Shown here one piece after another: positions 38,258 to 50,232 of a DNA stretch of 64,000 bases (positions are counted from its first letter, which is position 1; every line of letters begins with the position of its first letter). Made by a program: the position numbers and the translations under genes. The stretch comes from Maratus speciosus (taxonomy: Eukaryota; Arthropoda; Arachnida; Araneae; Salticidae), in NCBI GenBank assembly GCA_963932465.1, contig OZ010792.1:189189556-189253555 (forward strand), given 5' to 3'. The notes below the pieces were generated by a model that ran no database searches, was not told the DNA's origin, and was given only the letters and a program-made list of their open reading frames with translations.

Positions 38258-39081
38258 TTAAGTAACTGAAATTGGCGGAAAAAGACTAATTTGGGAAGCC
38301 TAGTACGGAGTGCAGGTCTTTTCTGTGTGGTAAGCAATCACAGCTTTAGAGAAACAATTGGTTTGTACCTTGTTTAATAAATTACCTCTTTTATATATGA
38401 TTCTAACATCAGAAAGTTAATTTTTCGAGTTATTCACGGTAAAATGAAAGATTTTCACAATTGCACAATTTCACTTTTCCTTTACTTTTAAACTACAGCG
38501 TGACCTCTGAACTTCAGCGACTCCCCCCCCCCCCCCTCATTTTTTTACACTTCCGCCTCACAGGAGAAATAAAAATCAACAATTGTTTACGAATTAAAAA
38601 CTCAGAGATAAAAATTTATGCGTTAGCAGACAGCTTCATCGCTGACGTTGTGCTAAATTATCGATAACACTGATACCAACTCAGGAACGAGGACGAGGAG
38701 CTGGCAGAAGAAATGGTGTCAATGGTTGGCTGGTTGATTGAGGTTTAACGGCACAAAGTCCTTTTTGGGAGATACTGCGCCAGGACAAAGTTAAAATAAA
38801 AGCATATAAATATATTTTTAAAAGTTCGATTAAAAAGATGGTCATAGCAATGCGGAAAACAACGCAGTTTTATGAAAACAGTAATGGTACGATAAGTATA
38901 ATTAAAATCATTTAATAAAGTCAAAATGCCATAGTTAAAAGACACAAAGAAAATCATTACAATTAAAATCTGTTAAAGGTCTAAATGATTGTTAAAAAAA
39001 CCCAACAAAGTATAAAATGTCGTACTAATACTGCGTAAAAATGAGTTTAAAAACCACAGATTATTAATAAACAGTATAAAT

Positions 39082-39267
39082 TCATTTAGTCTCAAATTCT
39101 TCAAAAACAGTATTTTCTTCATCTGTACTTGAGTCATAACTGTAAGAGTCCGATTCCATAGCCTCTTCCACATATTTAAACAGCTGTTTAGGATCCTTCA
39201 TAAAAGGTGTCAATGGAAAATGCATAAATTTGACTGGAAAATTAATATCTCCTTTAGAGAAACAAGA
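39082..39267 (-). CDS. possible terminal exon, acidic C-terminus, unrecognised
   Basis: On the minus strand a 61-codon open segment ends in TGA at 39084-39082 and is bounded upstream by an in-frame TAG whose AG could be a splice acceptor. It reads as protein-like sequence: KGDINFPVKF, then PLTPFMKDPKQLFKYVEEAM, then an acidic Ser/Asp-rich tail (SDSYSYDSSTDEEN) and EEFETK. Codon choice and local GC differ from the surrounding AT-rich DNA. No domain was recognised and no upstream exon was found in the window. It could be a 3'-terminal exon, a processed fragment or a chance frame. Confidence 0.35.
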   Translation of the reverse strand, partial: SCFSKGDINFPVKFMHFPLTPFMKDPKQLFKYVEEAMESDSYSYDSSTDEENTVFEEFETK

Positions 39268-39269
39268 CT

Positions 39270-41040
39270 ATTTCCGGAATAGATATTCTTCACTTGTATA
39301 AAATTCAAGAAAAACTTGTTAAAGAATGACCGAAAAAGTTGAAGTAAATAAAATTGACATCAATGTTTTGGAAATTACACAAGAAGTACACAAAATTACA
39401 CCATTCGCCGTTTATTAGAATTCTTTTTTTTGTAACAAAAAATATCAATTAAATTATTATTTTTTTAAATATTTAATCTTTTCTATTTCTCACATAAGTA
39501 CCACTTGGCTATGAATTAAATTATAAATAAAGACACCATTAAGAATATCGGAAGTCCTTTTGATATTATTATTTCAGATACATATGTATATTATATTTAT
39601 TTCAGAAATCCAGGATTTTCAAAAATCTGGTTTAGTCTCAGTTTCGACGATGCCGTATTTTTGAGGTTATGCTGTATATATAGTTCCCCGTTTTGACGTC
39701 TCTCCAAGCGCCCGTGACAGTTACCCCACCTCTCCTTTCCCCCATCCCTTAACTTCGTCACTATTCGCAAAGCACAAAGATGTAAAGAGGATTTCTTGAA
39801 AATTATTGAGTTATTAAAGTGATAAATTGTTATCTGCGATATTAGTGGTTTAAGTGATACATTTTATTTTTCTTCAAGTTGTTACCAAGTAATTACACTA
39901 AAGTTTGAGACTGAGGTTTGAGTTTCTGCAATTTGTTTCAGCTGTTAGGTCTTTTTTTTTTTTAAACCCTTTTTGTTGTTGTTGGGTCCTGAAATATTTA
40001 TTTCATATGCAACCCTAGATACCAATAATTCCAATTGTTAATCATTCCGATTGTCTTTTGATGTTGGAAACATAATTCAATAATACGCATTTAGCCCTTT
40101 GCATGGAATCACGAATTTGCATGCAAAAGCTCCCTCAGATAATTAAAATATATATAACACCAAAATAATAAATTAGGGCATTAAATTTATACGCCTCTAT
40201 CCTAATAAAGACAATCGGGATAATTAATCGACCCAATCATTCCTATGAGAACCCAACATAACATAATACTAGTATACAGTATTCATCAATAATAGAATAG
40301 TATTCATCAAAAACTCTTTTAAATTTTGACTAAATTAAACTTGTACATTACATTAATTCAAAGGAAATTATTTTAAAGAGGGAGGTATATAATTAACAAA
40401 AATGAATGTCAAGCTCTCATCGGACTTTATGACCATATGAAATTATTCCTCTACCTTATAAATTACGTTGTGTTTGTTATTAAACTATTATTATTATTAT
40501 TTAGTTTATCCATGTTAACAATTAATATTATTTAGTTTCCCGAAATTCCCCCTAAATTTTAAATAGTAGCTAACACATTAAATTAACAATCCCTCTATTT
40601 ATTTAAGAAAAATTTCTGTAACTCAATATATTTATTAATCTTTTACTAATTGAAAGGGACAATCAAGTCAATGAAATCAATTCAATTAAATCAAAAAAAT
40701 ACTTAATTTATTAAAGGAAAGTAATGCATCCATCAAAAATAATACTTCAATTTGCAATAAACCCCAACATTTAAATCATATTAGCATAATACAATACATT
40801 ACAACTTTAGTGCAATTTCACAAATATTTACGCTTGTATATTCAGATATAGTTAAGAATTTATAATGTTGTTATAACTTTTATTATTATTATTATTATTA
40901 TTAATACGTATTATATTAAAGCAATTAAAAATTTCTCTGAAAAATATTAACCTTCGTACATAATCTAAGCATAAATATCATTAATAATTAATATTTTGTT
41001 CAAACATTCCAATGCATTTTCATACAAGGAAAACATTATT
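39270..41040. other. AT-rich stretch, no gene seen
   Basis: Only an ATT microsatellite near 40881 and A/T runs were found. Confidence 0.5.
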
Positions 41041-41179
41041 TTAAATTTCACTCACCAATCTCTCCTAGATCCTGATCTGTCCTGAGTAATCCACAATATT
41101 ATGTAATGTGTAATTTCAGTACTTTTATCACAGTGTTAACAAGTCTCTTGTGAGCAAAAAAGTCTCTTCTAATTTATTC

Positions 41180-41356
41180 TTACTCGTTAACATCCTGAAC
41201 TTTCATGTATCCAGAATCCAGTCCTCGGAACACAAATTCTGGCCACCTAAATGTTTGCTCTTTTGTTGCGGGTTCAAACGACGAGATCTCTGAAAACTGG
41301 GACACTAGCCTCCGCGTCATGTATATGTTCATCAATCGTTTTTCCACGGCTCTTCT
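41180..41356 (-). CDS. possible C-terminal coding segment, unrecognised
   Basis: A 58-codon minus-strand segment ends in TAA and is bounded upstream by an in-frame TAA. It contains VEKRLMNIYMTRRLVSQF, PATKEQTFRWPEFVFRGL and SGYMKVQDVNE at the end. The whole 41200-41560 patch is visibly richer in GC than its flanks. About 120 bases beyond the stop, at 41047-41056, the minus strand has a good splice-donor match (TTG-GTGAGTG). The plus strand is also open here for 115 codons (41205-41552), so strand and coding status are uncertain. No family was recognised. Confidence 0.3.
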   Translation of the reverse strand, partial: RRAVEKRLMNIYMTRRLVSQFSEISSFEPATKEQTFRWPEFVFRGLDSGYMKVQDVNE

Positions 41357-41798
41357 TTATAACATCTTACTGCTCCAGAACCATCCCGGCGTCCGTTACA
41401 CAGCTTTGCTTATTGCATTACGCTTTCTTCAAGCATTTAATGATGTGAATTATAACCATTTCCCAATGATCGCGATATATTCGCTGAAAAAAGTGCGTTC
41501 TTTGAGAGTAGTAATAAATTCAGTGAATGTTGTTGAAGAAGTGTCCATATAAGTGAAAAAAAAATTAAATATTGTTTGAGCAGAGCTGTATGTTAACCTT
41601 ATTTAATGTTATAGGAATAAGAAGTTTTTAGAAAATATGTCTCTTAATATTGGCAAGCGTTTCATAACCAATGAGTGACGCTAATTATAATTTCTTTCTA
41701 GTCTTTATCGATCATTACATTATCTTTTATTATAATCTGAAATGATCGTTTGGAATAATGGACCCAATTGTTCTGATTATTTAATCCAATACTGCGTA

Positions 41799-42058
41799 AT
41801 TCACAGTATCAAATGCAAATTCCTAGTCACTTCAATGTCATTCTCAGTTTCGTGTCGACTTTTGAAAACAGTATAAGGATACTGGGTCCTTAGAGAGAAA
41901 GCTTAGGCAAGGTCGTCCAAGAGACACGTCGTTTAATGAAGATCACTATTTGTCCATTACAGGAGTGCACCAGCTTGTCAGCTCTCTTATGATCTTTATG
42001 CGGCCACATGAAGCCGAGTTTCAAGGGTTACTGTTTGCAGAAAGCTACATGACAGTAG
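41799..42058 (+). repeat. 260-bp direct duplication, left copy (Tigger end plus Tc1 start)
   Basis: This segment is repeated at 42809-43068, exactly 1010 bases downstream. By eye the two copies differ at a single base (c at 41881, t at 42891). Each contains the tail of the Tigger-like remnant joined to the N-terminal Tc1 remnant with the GRPR motif. The duplication therefore happened after the two transposon fragments were already joined, and recently compared with the decay of both genes. Confidence 0.9.
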
Positions 42059-42296
42059 CTTTATGAACACATTCTGACTCATTCTGTGTATTATGAACAC
42101 ATTCTGACGATCCCGGCGAAATTCCGTAGACTTAACAAAAGATGAACTCTCTGTATTCTGAACATTCCGCTATTATCATCGCTACTTTCGCTCCCCGTTC
42201 TACCCCACCTCTTTATAAACTGAACGTCTGTTTGCAGTCGGAATCCGGAGAATTCCCCCATCATGGATATTCGGAAAAAATAGTTGCAGAAGAATA

Positions 42297-42886
42297 AAAA
42301 GGTTCAACGAACTCGTCGAAAGAAAGACTTATCGCCATGTTCTGTGTCAGTTTTACGGGTGCGAAGCTCAAATCACTTGTGATCGAAAAAGTGAAAAAGC
42401 ACGATGCTTCAAAAATGTGAAGATCGCTTCATTGCCTGTGCATTATAAATCGAACTGAAAAGCCTGGATGACAGTCACAATTTTCTCACAATGGTTGGAG
42501 GACATTAACGAGATGATAAAGAGAGAAGGAAAAAAAATACTTTTGTGAATAATGCCATATCACATACAAACATGCAGCTGAGCAACGTAAGCCCAAAGTT
42601 CCTGCTACCGAACTGTACTTCTATAATCCAACCACTTGATGAAGGAGTAATCAAGACCTTTCAAGCTCACTACCAAATCCATTTTCTGAAGAAATTGTCT
42701 CCGGGGATGGAGGAGGCAAATTCAGCAACCGAACTAACGAAGAAAATCAACGTCATGAATGCTGTCCATTGGATATCAACAGCTTGGAATGAAATAACCC
42801 CCTACACCATTCACAGTATCAAATGCAAATTCCTAGTCACTTCAATGTCATTCTCAGTTTCGTGTCGACTTTTGAAAACAGTATAA
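42297..42886 (+). pseudogene. Tigger/pogo-like (DDE_1) transposase remnant
   Basis: The open part (42545-42886) contains LPNCTSIIQPLDEGVIKTFQ and then HYQ, closely matching the C-terminal DDE region of pogo/Tigger/jerky-type transposases. About 250 bases upstream, words such as VSFTGAKLKSLVI, KNVKIASLPVHY and KAWMTV-FSQWLEDINE can be read by switching frames, so the upstream catalytic domain is present but frameshifted. The usual DN-A-H motif reads NNAISHT here, so a catalytic Asp appears lost. The family acts by cut-and-paste with TA target sites. The 3' end runs into Tc1-derived sequence, so the locus is chimeric and dead. No complete terminal repeats were identified. Confidence 0.75.
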
Positions 42887-43068
42887 GGATATTGGGTCCT
42901 TAGAGAGAAAGCTTAGGCAAGGTCGTCCAAGAGACACGTCGTTTAATGAAGATCACTATTTGTCCATTACAGGAGTGCACCAGCTTGTCAGCTCTCTTAT
43001 GATCTTTATGCGGCCACATGAAGCCGAGTTTCAAGGGTTACTGTTTGCAGAAAGCTACATGACAGTAG
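42809..43068 (+). repeat. 260-bp direct duplication, right copy
   Basis: Partner of 41799-42058. Here the segment lies in its original context: it continues leftwards into the Tigger-like open frame and rightwards into the rest of the Tc1 fossil. This suggests that it is the source and the left copy the derivative. Confidence 0.9.
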
Positions 43069-43760
43069 GCTATTTACGATAAGACCTGCTGTTTGCGTCC
43101 TACTTACTTCTGTACACAGGAGAACCCGTTTAGCTTGGTGTAGAGTATTTTGAATTTGAAACAGGTATCAAAAGGGAACGCTTTATTCACTGATGAGCCT
43201 CGATTAAGCCTAAACAATAATTCTCGACGTATTTTCATCTGGATAAAACCAGGGATCCTTTCAACGTACGGGAAAGAGAATACTATTGCAGGGAAAGTTT
43301 GATGGTCTGGCCAGGCATCATGTCTGATGTGCGCACACCCCTACCTTTGCTTGGTAAAGGTTCTGTGACTGGTGTGAGGTTTAGGGATTATATATCTTGG
43401 ACCTCTATGTTCGGCTATTAAGGAATGCAGTTAGCTCTGATTTCATTTTAATGGACTACAACGCGTGCCCAGATAGAGCTCATCTATTTGGCGAATTTCT
43501 GGAAACTGAGATTATTCGCTTGATGGATTGGCCCGTCAGATCTCCGGACCTAAGCTCTATAGAGTATGTCTAGAACGCTCTGGGGAGGATAACTGGAATT
43601 CGCTTTCCACCTCCCAGAACTACAAAGAGCCTGAAAACAGCGTTGCTTGAGCAGCGAGACTAACTGCCAGAGATTCATAAACTGCCTGATTTCCAGTATG
43701 AATTCGTTATAAGAGCTGTATAACTGTAAAAGAGTTTCTACTCCCTATTATGCCATTTTC
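42885..43760 (+). pseudogene. Tc1-like transposase fossil
   Basis: Read across frames, this stretch gives a Tc1-family protein: GRPRETRR near 42928 (AT-hook-like GRPR), LNLKQ near 43156, LFTDEPRFSLNN near 43183, GSVTGVRFRDYI near 43365, ILMDYNACPDRAHL near 43450, and MDWPVRSPDLSSIEYV near 43523. The order and spacing match Tc1 transposases. In the second catalytic motif the Asp usually found before Asn is Tyr (codon 43457-43459). The third catalytic residue, Glu in SSIEYV, is kept, with a stop two codons later. Several stops and frameshifts show that it is inactive. The N-terminal part is duplicated upstream at 41880-42058. Confidence 0.75.
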
Positions 43761-44879
43761 TAGGTCAATATTGTAAGCTCTGTTTTATATCTTCTGTCGT
43801 TGATGAGTGTATTATAACTGGTGAATGTTTTTTTTTTTTCATTATATTAACCAATGTACATACCTAATTTAATTAAAATCTGTCCAGTAGTTCTGGAGAC
43901 AATCGACCAAATCTGAAAATTCTCTTAATTTTGAACATGAGTGTAAATTCAGCACCTCAATCTCAGTAACTGGCATGGCTAACCAGGCTAAGTATTCTAT
44001 ACAGTCTATAAACTCAATACATTGTAGTCGTTTCCAAACTCCCTCTGTACTGAGCACCCCCCATAATCTAAACATTTTTGGTCGGTCCGATGAGTGTTCA
44101 GAATAGAGAGAGTCCAATGTACATATATATAATTGAGCTCAATTATTACATTTCCCGTTATTCTTTACACTGAGGACTGTACGCTTTATGCTACCAAAAC
44201 TAGTCTGCTTTATGTTTACATATTCTGGCGTTTTTAACGTTGTTTCAAATTTATATTATACTACGCCAAGTTTTATCTTAATAATTTTTTGATTTATTAG
44301 TATAATACTTTAATTTTCGAAAACTTAATTTAGAATTTTATTGTTTTCCAGATGATGTTTCTTTAAAAATTACTTTATCTGCCATATTAGTTAAAATAAG
44401 TTTATGAAATTAAGCTTTTGTAAAATATTTTAAGTTAATTTCATTTACATGCCACATTTATTTATTTAAGAGATTATTTCCCTTCATAAAATTGAATTAA
44501 GACAGATACGAAATATTTTTTTTAAGTTGAAATTTGTTTTAACTAAATTTTTCACCATTTGAAAAGAATTAGCAGTTTGAATAAATATTTCAATGAAATC
44601 ATTAATTTACAAGCGTTGGAAAATTATTTTAATAGAATTAGAATTTTTTAAATGTTTTGACGTGTTATTATTGTACGCTTAATTCTTTGTGTACATAACA
44701 TAGTATAAGCTTTAGTGTATGCATTTCAGATTTTGTAGTTTATTTAGTTATTCACATGTTTATTTTTATCAAATTATTTGCTTTATTTTTTCATGAGAAA
44801 AAAAATAATATTACCTGTAAAATTGATTTTTCATTAAGTTAGGCATGATTTGATTGATTTTTAGGTGCGTTTATAATTA

Positions 44880-45240
44880 TATAAATACGTAGCTTCTATA
44901 GCCGTCGTCTGTTCCGCCTCTCTGTCTGTCCGTCTGTCTGCATATAACAGCGCAAATACTACTTAAGCGAATGGTTTGAAATTTAATATATATAATCGTT
45001 TCAGAATTGTATCGAGTCATTTCAAATTTTTATAAAAATCGAATTAAAACTTAAAAATGTATTAATAAAAGTTTTCTTCCTTCTATTAAATGCTATCATA
45101 CAGAATTAATTCCCCTATATCCCATGATATATAACGATTCTTGGTTGCTATGGTAATTACGTTATATTTAAGGTGGTGTCATATTATTTCCCCATTTCAG
45201 AATTTAATATATATAATCGTAATAAATTTTGTATTCACAC
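44880..45240. repeat. TE-like repeat with CTGTCTGTCCGTCTGTCTG run
   Basis: TATAGCCGTCGTCTG, the CTGTCTGTCC run and CATATAACAGCGCAAATACT are typical of a transposon terminus. AATTTAATATATATAATCGT occurs twice (near 44980 and 45202). Confidence 0.35.
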
Positions 45241-47020
45241 ATTTTTGCATAAGAAGATTTGAATATTTATAAAAATAGTTACATTACGAAAGCACCTTAT
45301 TTGCCACGTTTCGCGTATAATTTCCGACTTGTTCATTATCGACACATTATTGTGTACTAGCATTAGTGAATTTTTCTGGGTACATTTAAATGTATTACTC
45401 TTAATGGTGTAAAACAAAGGAGCACTAATGATAGTTTGATACAAAAACTTTGAATTAATTACAACATATATAGAGTTTCTAGAAACTCTAAGTACAATCT
45501 ATAATGGAAAATGAAGAAACACGATATGACCATTTTCACTATAGAAAGCATGATCGGAAACCCAGAGTGCAAGAAATGGGAGATACGCAAAGGCACACCA
45601 ATTACAAAATATAGAGAAAAAAAAATCCCTGCCGGATCGCGCAGGTAGATTTCGAAGCTAACTGCTAATTTCACCAACAAAAACTAAATCAAGATTAGAG
45701 ATAAACCCAGTTTAACAATTTCATCCGGTTGCTTTTGACGAGTTTAAATTTGATTTTTCGGTAACAGTTGGTTTTATCAGAATCATGTTAATGTGATTTC
45801 TTTTCTTCTACAATCCCCCTCTTTTTTTCTGCAAGTCTTGGTCCTATCAAAAGACATGTTTATATAAAAGTTGTTGATAATATTAAGAAGATTTATAACA
45901 CATTTAAGCGGATTTGATTTTTTGTGAATTGACGAACTTATGATTTCCCCCCCCCCCCCTTAAAACCTTTTTTTTGCGTCCCTTGAGCCTATTTTTTTTA
46001 TGATATCAAAAATCTGTCATACATAAATTTTTGGCACCTTTCCTAGAAGTATAATAATAACTTTAAATTGATCTGATATGTATAATAATAAAGAAGTCAT
46101 GGGGTTTTCTCTGTTTTCACATAAACCCTCACTATTTCCAACCCCTTGGTCTTATTTTGCTCTTTAACGAACTTGACCGAGATTTTCTGTCCCTTGGTAT
46201 TACGTATTAGTTTGGAAGAGATTCGTGCAAAATTATAGAAGTTATCGTCTCCATTAAAAATGATATACGAGTATACACTATATTGCCATTAACGACCGGC
46301 AACTTTCAATTTTAGACATTTTGTCGAATATTTAGAAATATACTTGACAGATTCTTCTGGAATTTCAAGATTGAAAAGAACAGGTATGACCTCATATTTA
46401 GCAATGTCGATTTGATAAGGGGGACAATTAGGGGGACAACAAAAAATCAAAGAAAAACAAATAATACTTGGGATCACCCTGTAAAATAAAATGCACGAAA
46501 TGATCTACCGCTACCAAATATAAATAAACAGACATTGTGCAATATGTGTATTCTTTTGTGTAAGAATAGCACTTATATTAATAGAGATATAGCGATCTAT
46601 TTAAAAAAATTAAAAAAATCTTGCATATTTTTTGCTTATAACATGCAGGGTTTTCAACCAAATATAACGCTGGTTTCAGAAAAATTGACAAAATGTAGTA
46701 GAAACAATACAGTGTATCTGGAATATAAATATATTAAATATTTTAGGAAATATGAGTAGTTGTATGAAATAATTTTTATCTGTGCATACACGAACGATAA
46801 CAAGGATCATTTTACATAATTTAATAGTCGACTCTATGGAGCAACTTATTAAAAAAATCTAGTCAAATATCGTAAATATTGAGAAATATATCGGCGTTAA
46901 AGTGAGCAAATTTTTAGTTGTTCTCTAAAAGCAGCTGAATGGTAAGGGATTATACACAAATTGTCATTTTTTATTATAGTCCAGGCAATAGGGAATTTTA
47001 CCTAGCAAAATTAATGGTAG
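45240..47020. other. AT-rich stretch, no gene supported
   Basis: A 13-C run lies at 45947-45959. Frames at 45459-45680 and 46289-46477 show no known domain. Confidence 0.4.
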
Positions 47021-47025
47021 TTCTA

Positions 47026-47693
47026 GAAATCGGCTTACTTTATGGTTTTTGGGTCGCTGAATCCGAATTTGTAACTTCCCACCAAAATTTCCCCCGGCAA
47101 CCCCCCCTAAATTTTGGTAAAAAGCTCCCCGAAAAAGGTTTTTAATAAAAAAATCAATTTTTTATTGTTTTAGAGAAAAAGTATCTAGAAATTTAGAAAG
47201 TAGACAAAATTTGCAACAAATTAAATATATGACATTGTGACTTTGGATGAAGGAGAGGGGGAGATCTGCCTCGGAACATGCGCGCGGTGCTGCGTGGACT
47301 AAGTTGCGCAAATCCACTTAACCACTCACACGTTTACATTCGCCCTCCCATCTCCTCTCCGAACTTTCCTTATAAAGTTTACTTTAAGTTTTTTGGGTCG
47401 CTGAATCTGAATTTTTAACTTACCCCCAAAATACCCCCGAACCCCCCCCCCTCCCCCCCAAAATAGTTGTTATTAACTTAAATTTCTTATTGTTTTAGGG
47501 GAAAAGCATTACGAAATTCAGAAACTAGATAAAATTTGCAACAAATAGGATTTATGACATTATGACGTAGGATAAACGGGAGAAAGGGGGCTGCCTCGGA
47601 ACATTCCCCGCGCGCTTTTCTCAAAAACCAAATTTTTTCAAAAAATCAATTTTTTGTAGGGTTGCCGGGTGAAATTTTGGTGCGAAGCGTTAC
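47026..47693 (+). repeat. ~343-bp tandem duplication with inverted outer ends
   Basis: TTTGGGTCGCTGAATCYGAA recurs near 47049 and 47392, followed in both copies by C-rich runs, TTATTGTTTTAG, AAAATTTGCAACAAAT and CTGCCTCGGAACAT. The start (CACCAAAATTTCCCCCGGCA) and the end (GGTTGCCGGGTGAAATTTTGGTG) are inverse complements, so the pair may lie within one element. No gene was seen. Confidence 0.65.
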
Positions 47694-47709
47694 TCATAGA
47701 CATGTCTTT

Positions 47710-48318
47710 TCTTTATACTATTGCATTAAGAGTAAACGGTTTCACCTTTCGTAATCGGGTTCCACGCATCTTTAAAAATATCCATGCTTGAATATTACTT
47801 TCAAATCCATTAAAATCAGAAAATCGAGATGCAATTTTCAAACAAATTTCATTTGAAAGAACTTTTTTCTATCTGACATTGTAAAAAATGAAATTGTGTG
47901 ATGTTTAGAAGTTAAAGAAATAGCAGTAAAGGCACAATTTAAGGGTTACAATTTATGGGGCACAATTTATGGTAGCTGACATAGTGTTTTTACTTTATAA
48001 TGTAAATGTATACCTTACAAACGAAAATTTCACTAAATGCTGCGCGATTTGGTGAACTTTTTGTTTTCGTATTGTCAGGAAAATCACATATTTTCCTCTT
48101 ACACCCGCCAAAGAAAAGGTACATTCTGTTGTTAAAGCTCAGGGTTTTTACTATGGTTGCGAGACAATAACGTCATGTTTTCTGATTGTCTTTTTAACGA
48201 TTTGTGGATGGGAATGCACAAATTTCAGTTACTGTGATTGCCGTATAATTTCGTTTTAATTTATTTTACCCGAAGGCTTCTTATAATTGACATGTGCGAA
48301 GCCGGGTAGTTCTGCTAG
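47710..48318 (+). mobile_element. Helitron-like non-autonomous element
   Basis: The 3' end has a GGCTTC...GAAGCC stem, then GGGTAGTTCTG-CTAG followed by T, which fits Helitron ends (hairpin then CTRR). The proposed 5' end is TCTTTATACTATTGC at 47710, matching common TC-starting Helitron ends, but the preceding base is T rather than A. There are no flanking duplications, as expected. No Rep/helicase. Confidence 0.45.
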
Positions 48319-48456
48319 TTCAATATATTTATTAACTTTCTGCAAACTTTTAATAAGGTATCTCAGCGGGATCATAGTTTGGAGAAAAGTTTGTAAAGTG
48401 ATATATTATCGTCTTTTATTATTTCAAGAACTCATGATAGTTATATATATATATAT

Positions 48457-48698
48457 CAGTGGCGTGGCGTCCGGTCATCGCTGGATGCGGCGATGACCAA
48501 GCAATATTTTAAAACTCTTAATAAGCTTTTAAAACTCTACGATCCAGTTTTAGCAGAACATTTGGAGTTCATGTATAAGTGAAGGTAAGATTTAAAGTTT
48601 CTTTTTTGAACATTCAACCATTGAATTTTAGAGTTAATAATTTTTCACCACAAACTTAAATAATTGCGATGACCACCGAAAATTTTCACGCCACGCCA

Positions 48699-48701
<3 letters not shown>
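48457..48701. mobile_element. hAT-like MITE
   Basis: 245 bp with perfect 14-bp terminal inverted repeats CAGTGGCGTGGCGT, and the extended complement GGTCATCGC inside. Both ends abut TA-repeat sequence, consistent with an 8-bp ATATATAT target duplication. No transposase frame. Confidence 0.7.

Positions 48702-48742
<41 letters not shown>
48702..48742. repeat. TA microsatellite
   Basis: About 20 TA units directly next to the hAT-like MITE. Confidence 0.9.
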
Positions 48743-48744
<2 letters not shown>

Positions 48745-48745
<1 letters not shown>

Positions 48746-50230
48746 CAATTACATATATACATATTTTAGAAAAAATTGGTATATTCATATTCTAACCACA
48801 CACAAAATTTATTATCATCCGAATTTTAACTTTTCTTTTGACTTTAATTCGAATGTTTATCAAAAATGGGATTTGTCAAATTTATATGTGGTTACTTACA
48901 CTTAAAGTATGTGCTGTGCTTTGAAGTTTTAAAATATTGACATCGTAAATTGTTTTTGGTGAATATTCATGCCTAGTTTCTGTGTTTTTTTTTGTTTTTT
49001 TTGAGAGCTTCGTTTAAAAAAAATATTCCACTTATATTAAAAAGATACATTTTTTGCAATATTTATATCTATTGAATGGTAATAATTACAATCTTTTTTG
49101 AGTTGCATTTATAGGCTTATATATATAATTGGATTGAAAAGTTGTCCAATAATATGCTATACATAAAAGAATACGAAAGATACTCTCTTACCAATGACAA
49201 CCAAATTTGGGACATATCACATATATTTTCTGAGCTTTATTCTAATATAAATATTTAATTGGACTTAAACGAGAAATGTATTAAATATTTGCGTTTTCTT
49301 TCTCCTTATAAGTAAACATAACTCACAAAACTCTTCGCAAAAAGCTGTTATCGAATAACCTATTTACTCAAAAAATATCCCAGAAGAACTTTTATTCTGA
49401 CAAATACAACTAACACAAAAGAAAGAATGAACGTCCCTTTTTTTTTGTTATACGAAATTAATTTTGTGACTAATAAAAATGCGAACATGTAAGTTTCTAA
49501 GAAAGGAAGTATGAAACAACAGCTATAAAAACTCAGCACTCATTTTGAAAATTTCAAAGTAGTATGAAGATTTGCTTACGAATGAATGCTAAATTGTTAT
49601 GCAATTTTGTAAAACGCTTCATGCAGAATTATTGAAAGGAGCTATGATGTACTATTTCAATGTGAGTTAATATCTTTATCTTTGAAAACATTACAAATAG
49701 TTTTATTACAACCCAAGTCATCAGTGTGATTATAAAGCCTGATTCTTTCTCTAATACATAATAGATAAGAATTCAATCTGTTTTGATTCAGTAACTTTCT
49801 CAATTACTATGAAATTTTTTCTTTTACTTCGCTTTAAAATAGTTAGAAACTCTTTACTAATAAATAGCAAATCATAACTTTTTTTCCACAATTTCAATAT
49901 ATTGTGCAGATTCTCTGGAGTGTTTGTGACTGTATTGCTGATAAAACAGTTGATAATGGTAGCTTTGGATAATAGTATTCAATTAAAGAATATTGAATGA
50001 TTTTATTACAACGTATTTTATCACTAATATTTGTAGTTACATATATTTCCGTAGTACATAATAGAGAGTAAATACAGAGTAAATAGAGAGTTATCTGTTT
50101 ATTAACTTATGTTTTTCGTTTATTAACCATTACACCAGAAATTTGCTCAGCGCTTTTCATAAAAATGTTAGCAATTCTTTGTGAACCCAAGGCGGATATT
50201 TATTAGTAGAAATGATTTAACTCATATTAA
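48745..50230. other. AT-rich 5' flank of the receptor gene
   Basis: No further receptor-like reading, transposon end or clear promoter element was recognised. Confidence 0.4.
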
Positions 50231-50232
50231 AA

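Noticed and set aside
38095..38337. 80-codon minus frame
   Set aside because: It reads through the tRNA-derived SINE head.
41205..41552. 115-codon plus-strand frame
   Set aside because: No domain, and the minus strand gives more protein-like text at its start; kept only as part of the ambiguous patch.
47026..47693. CRISPR-like or satellite array
   Set aside because: Only two units, eukaryotic context and no spacers.
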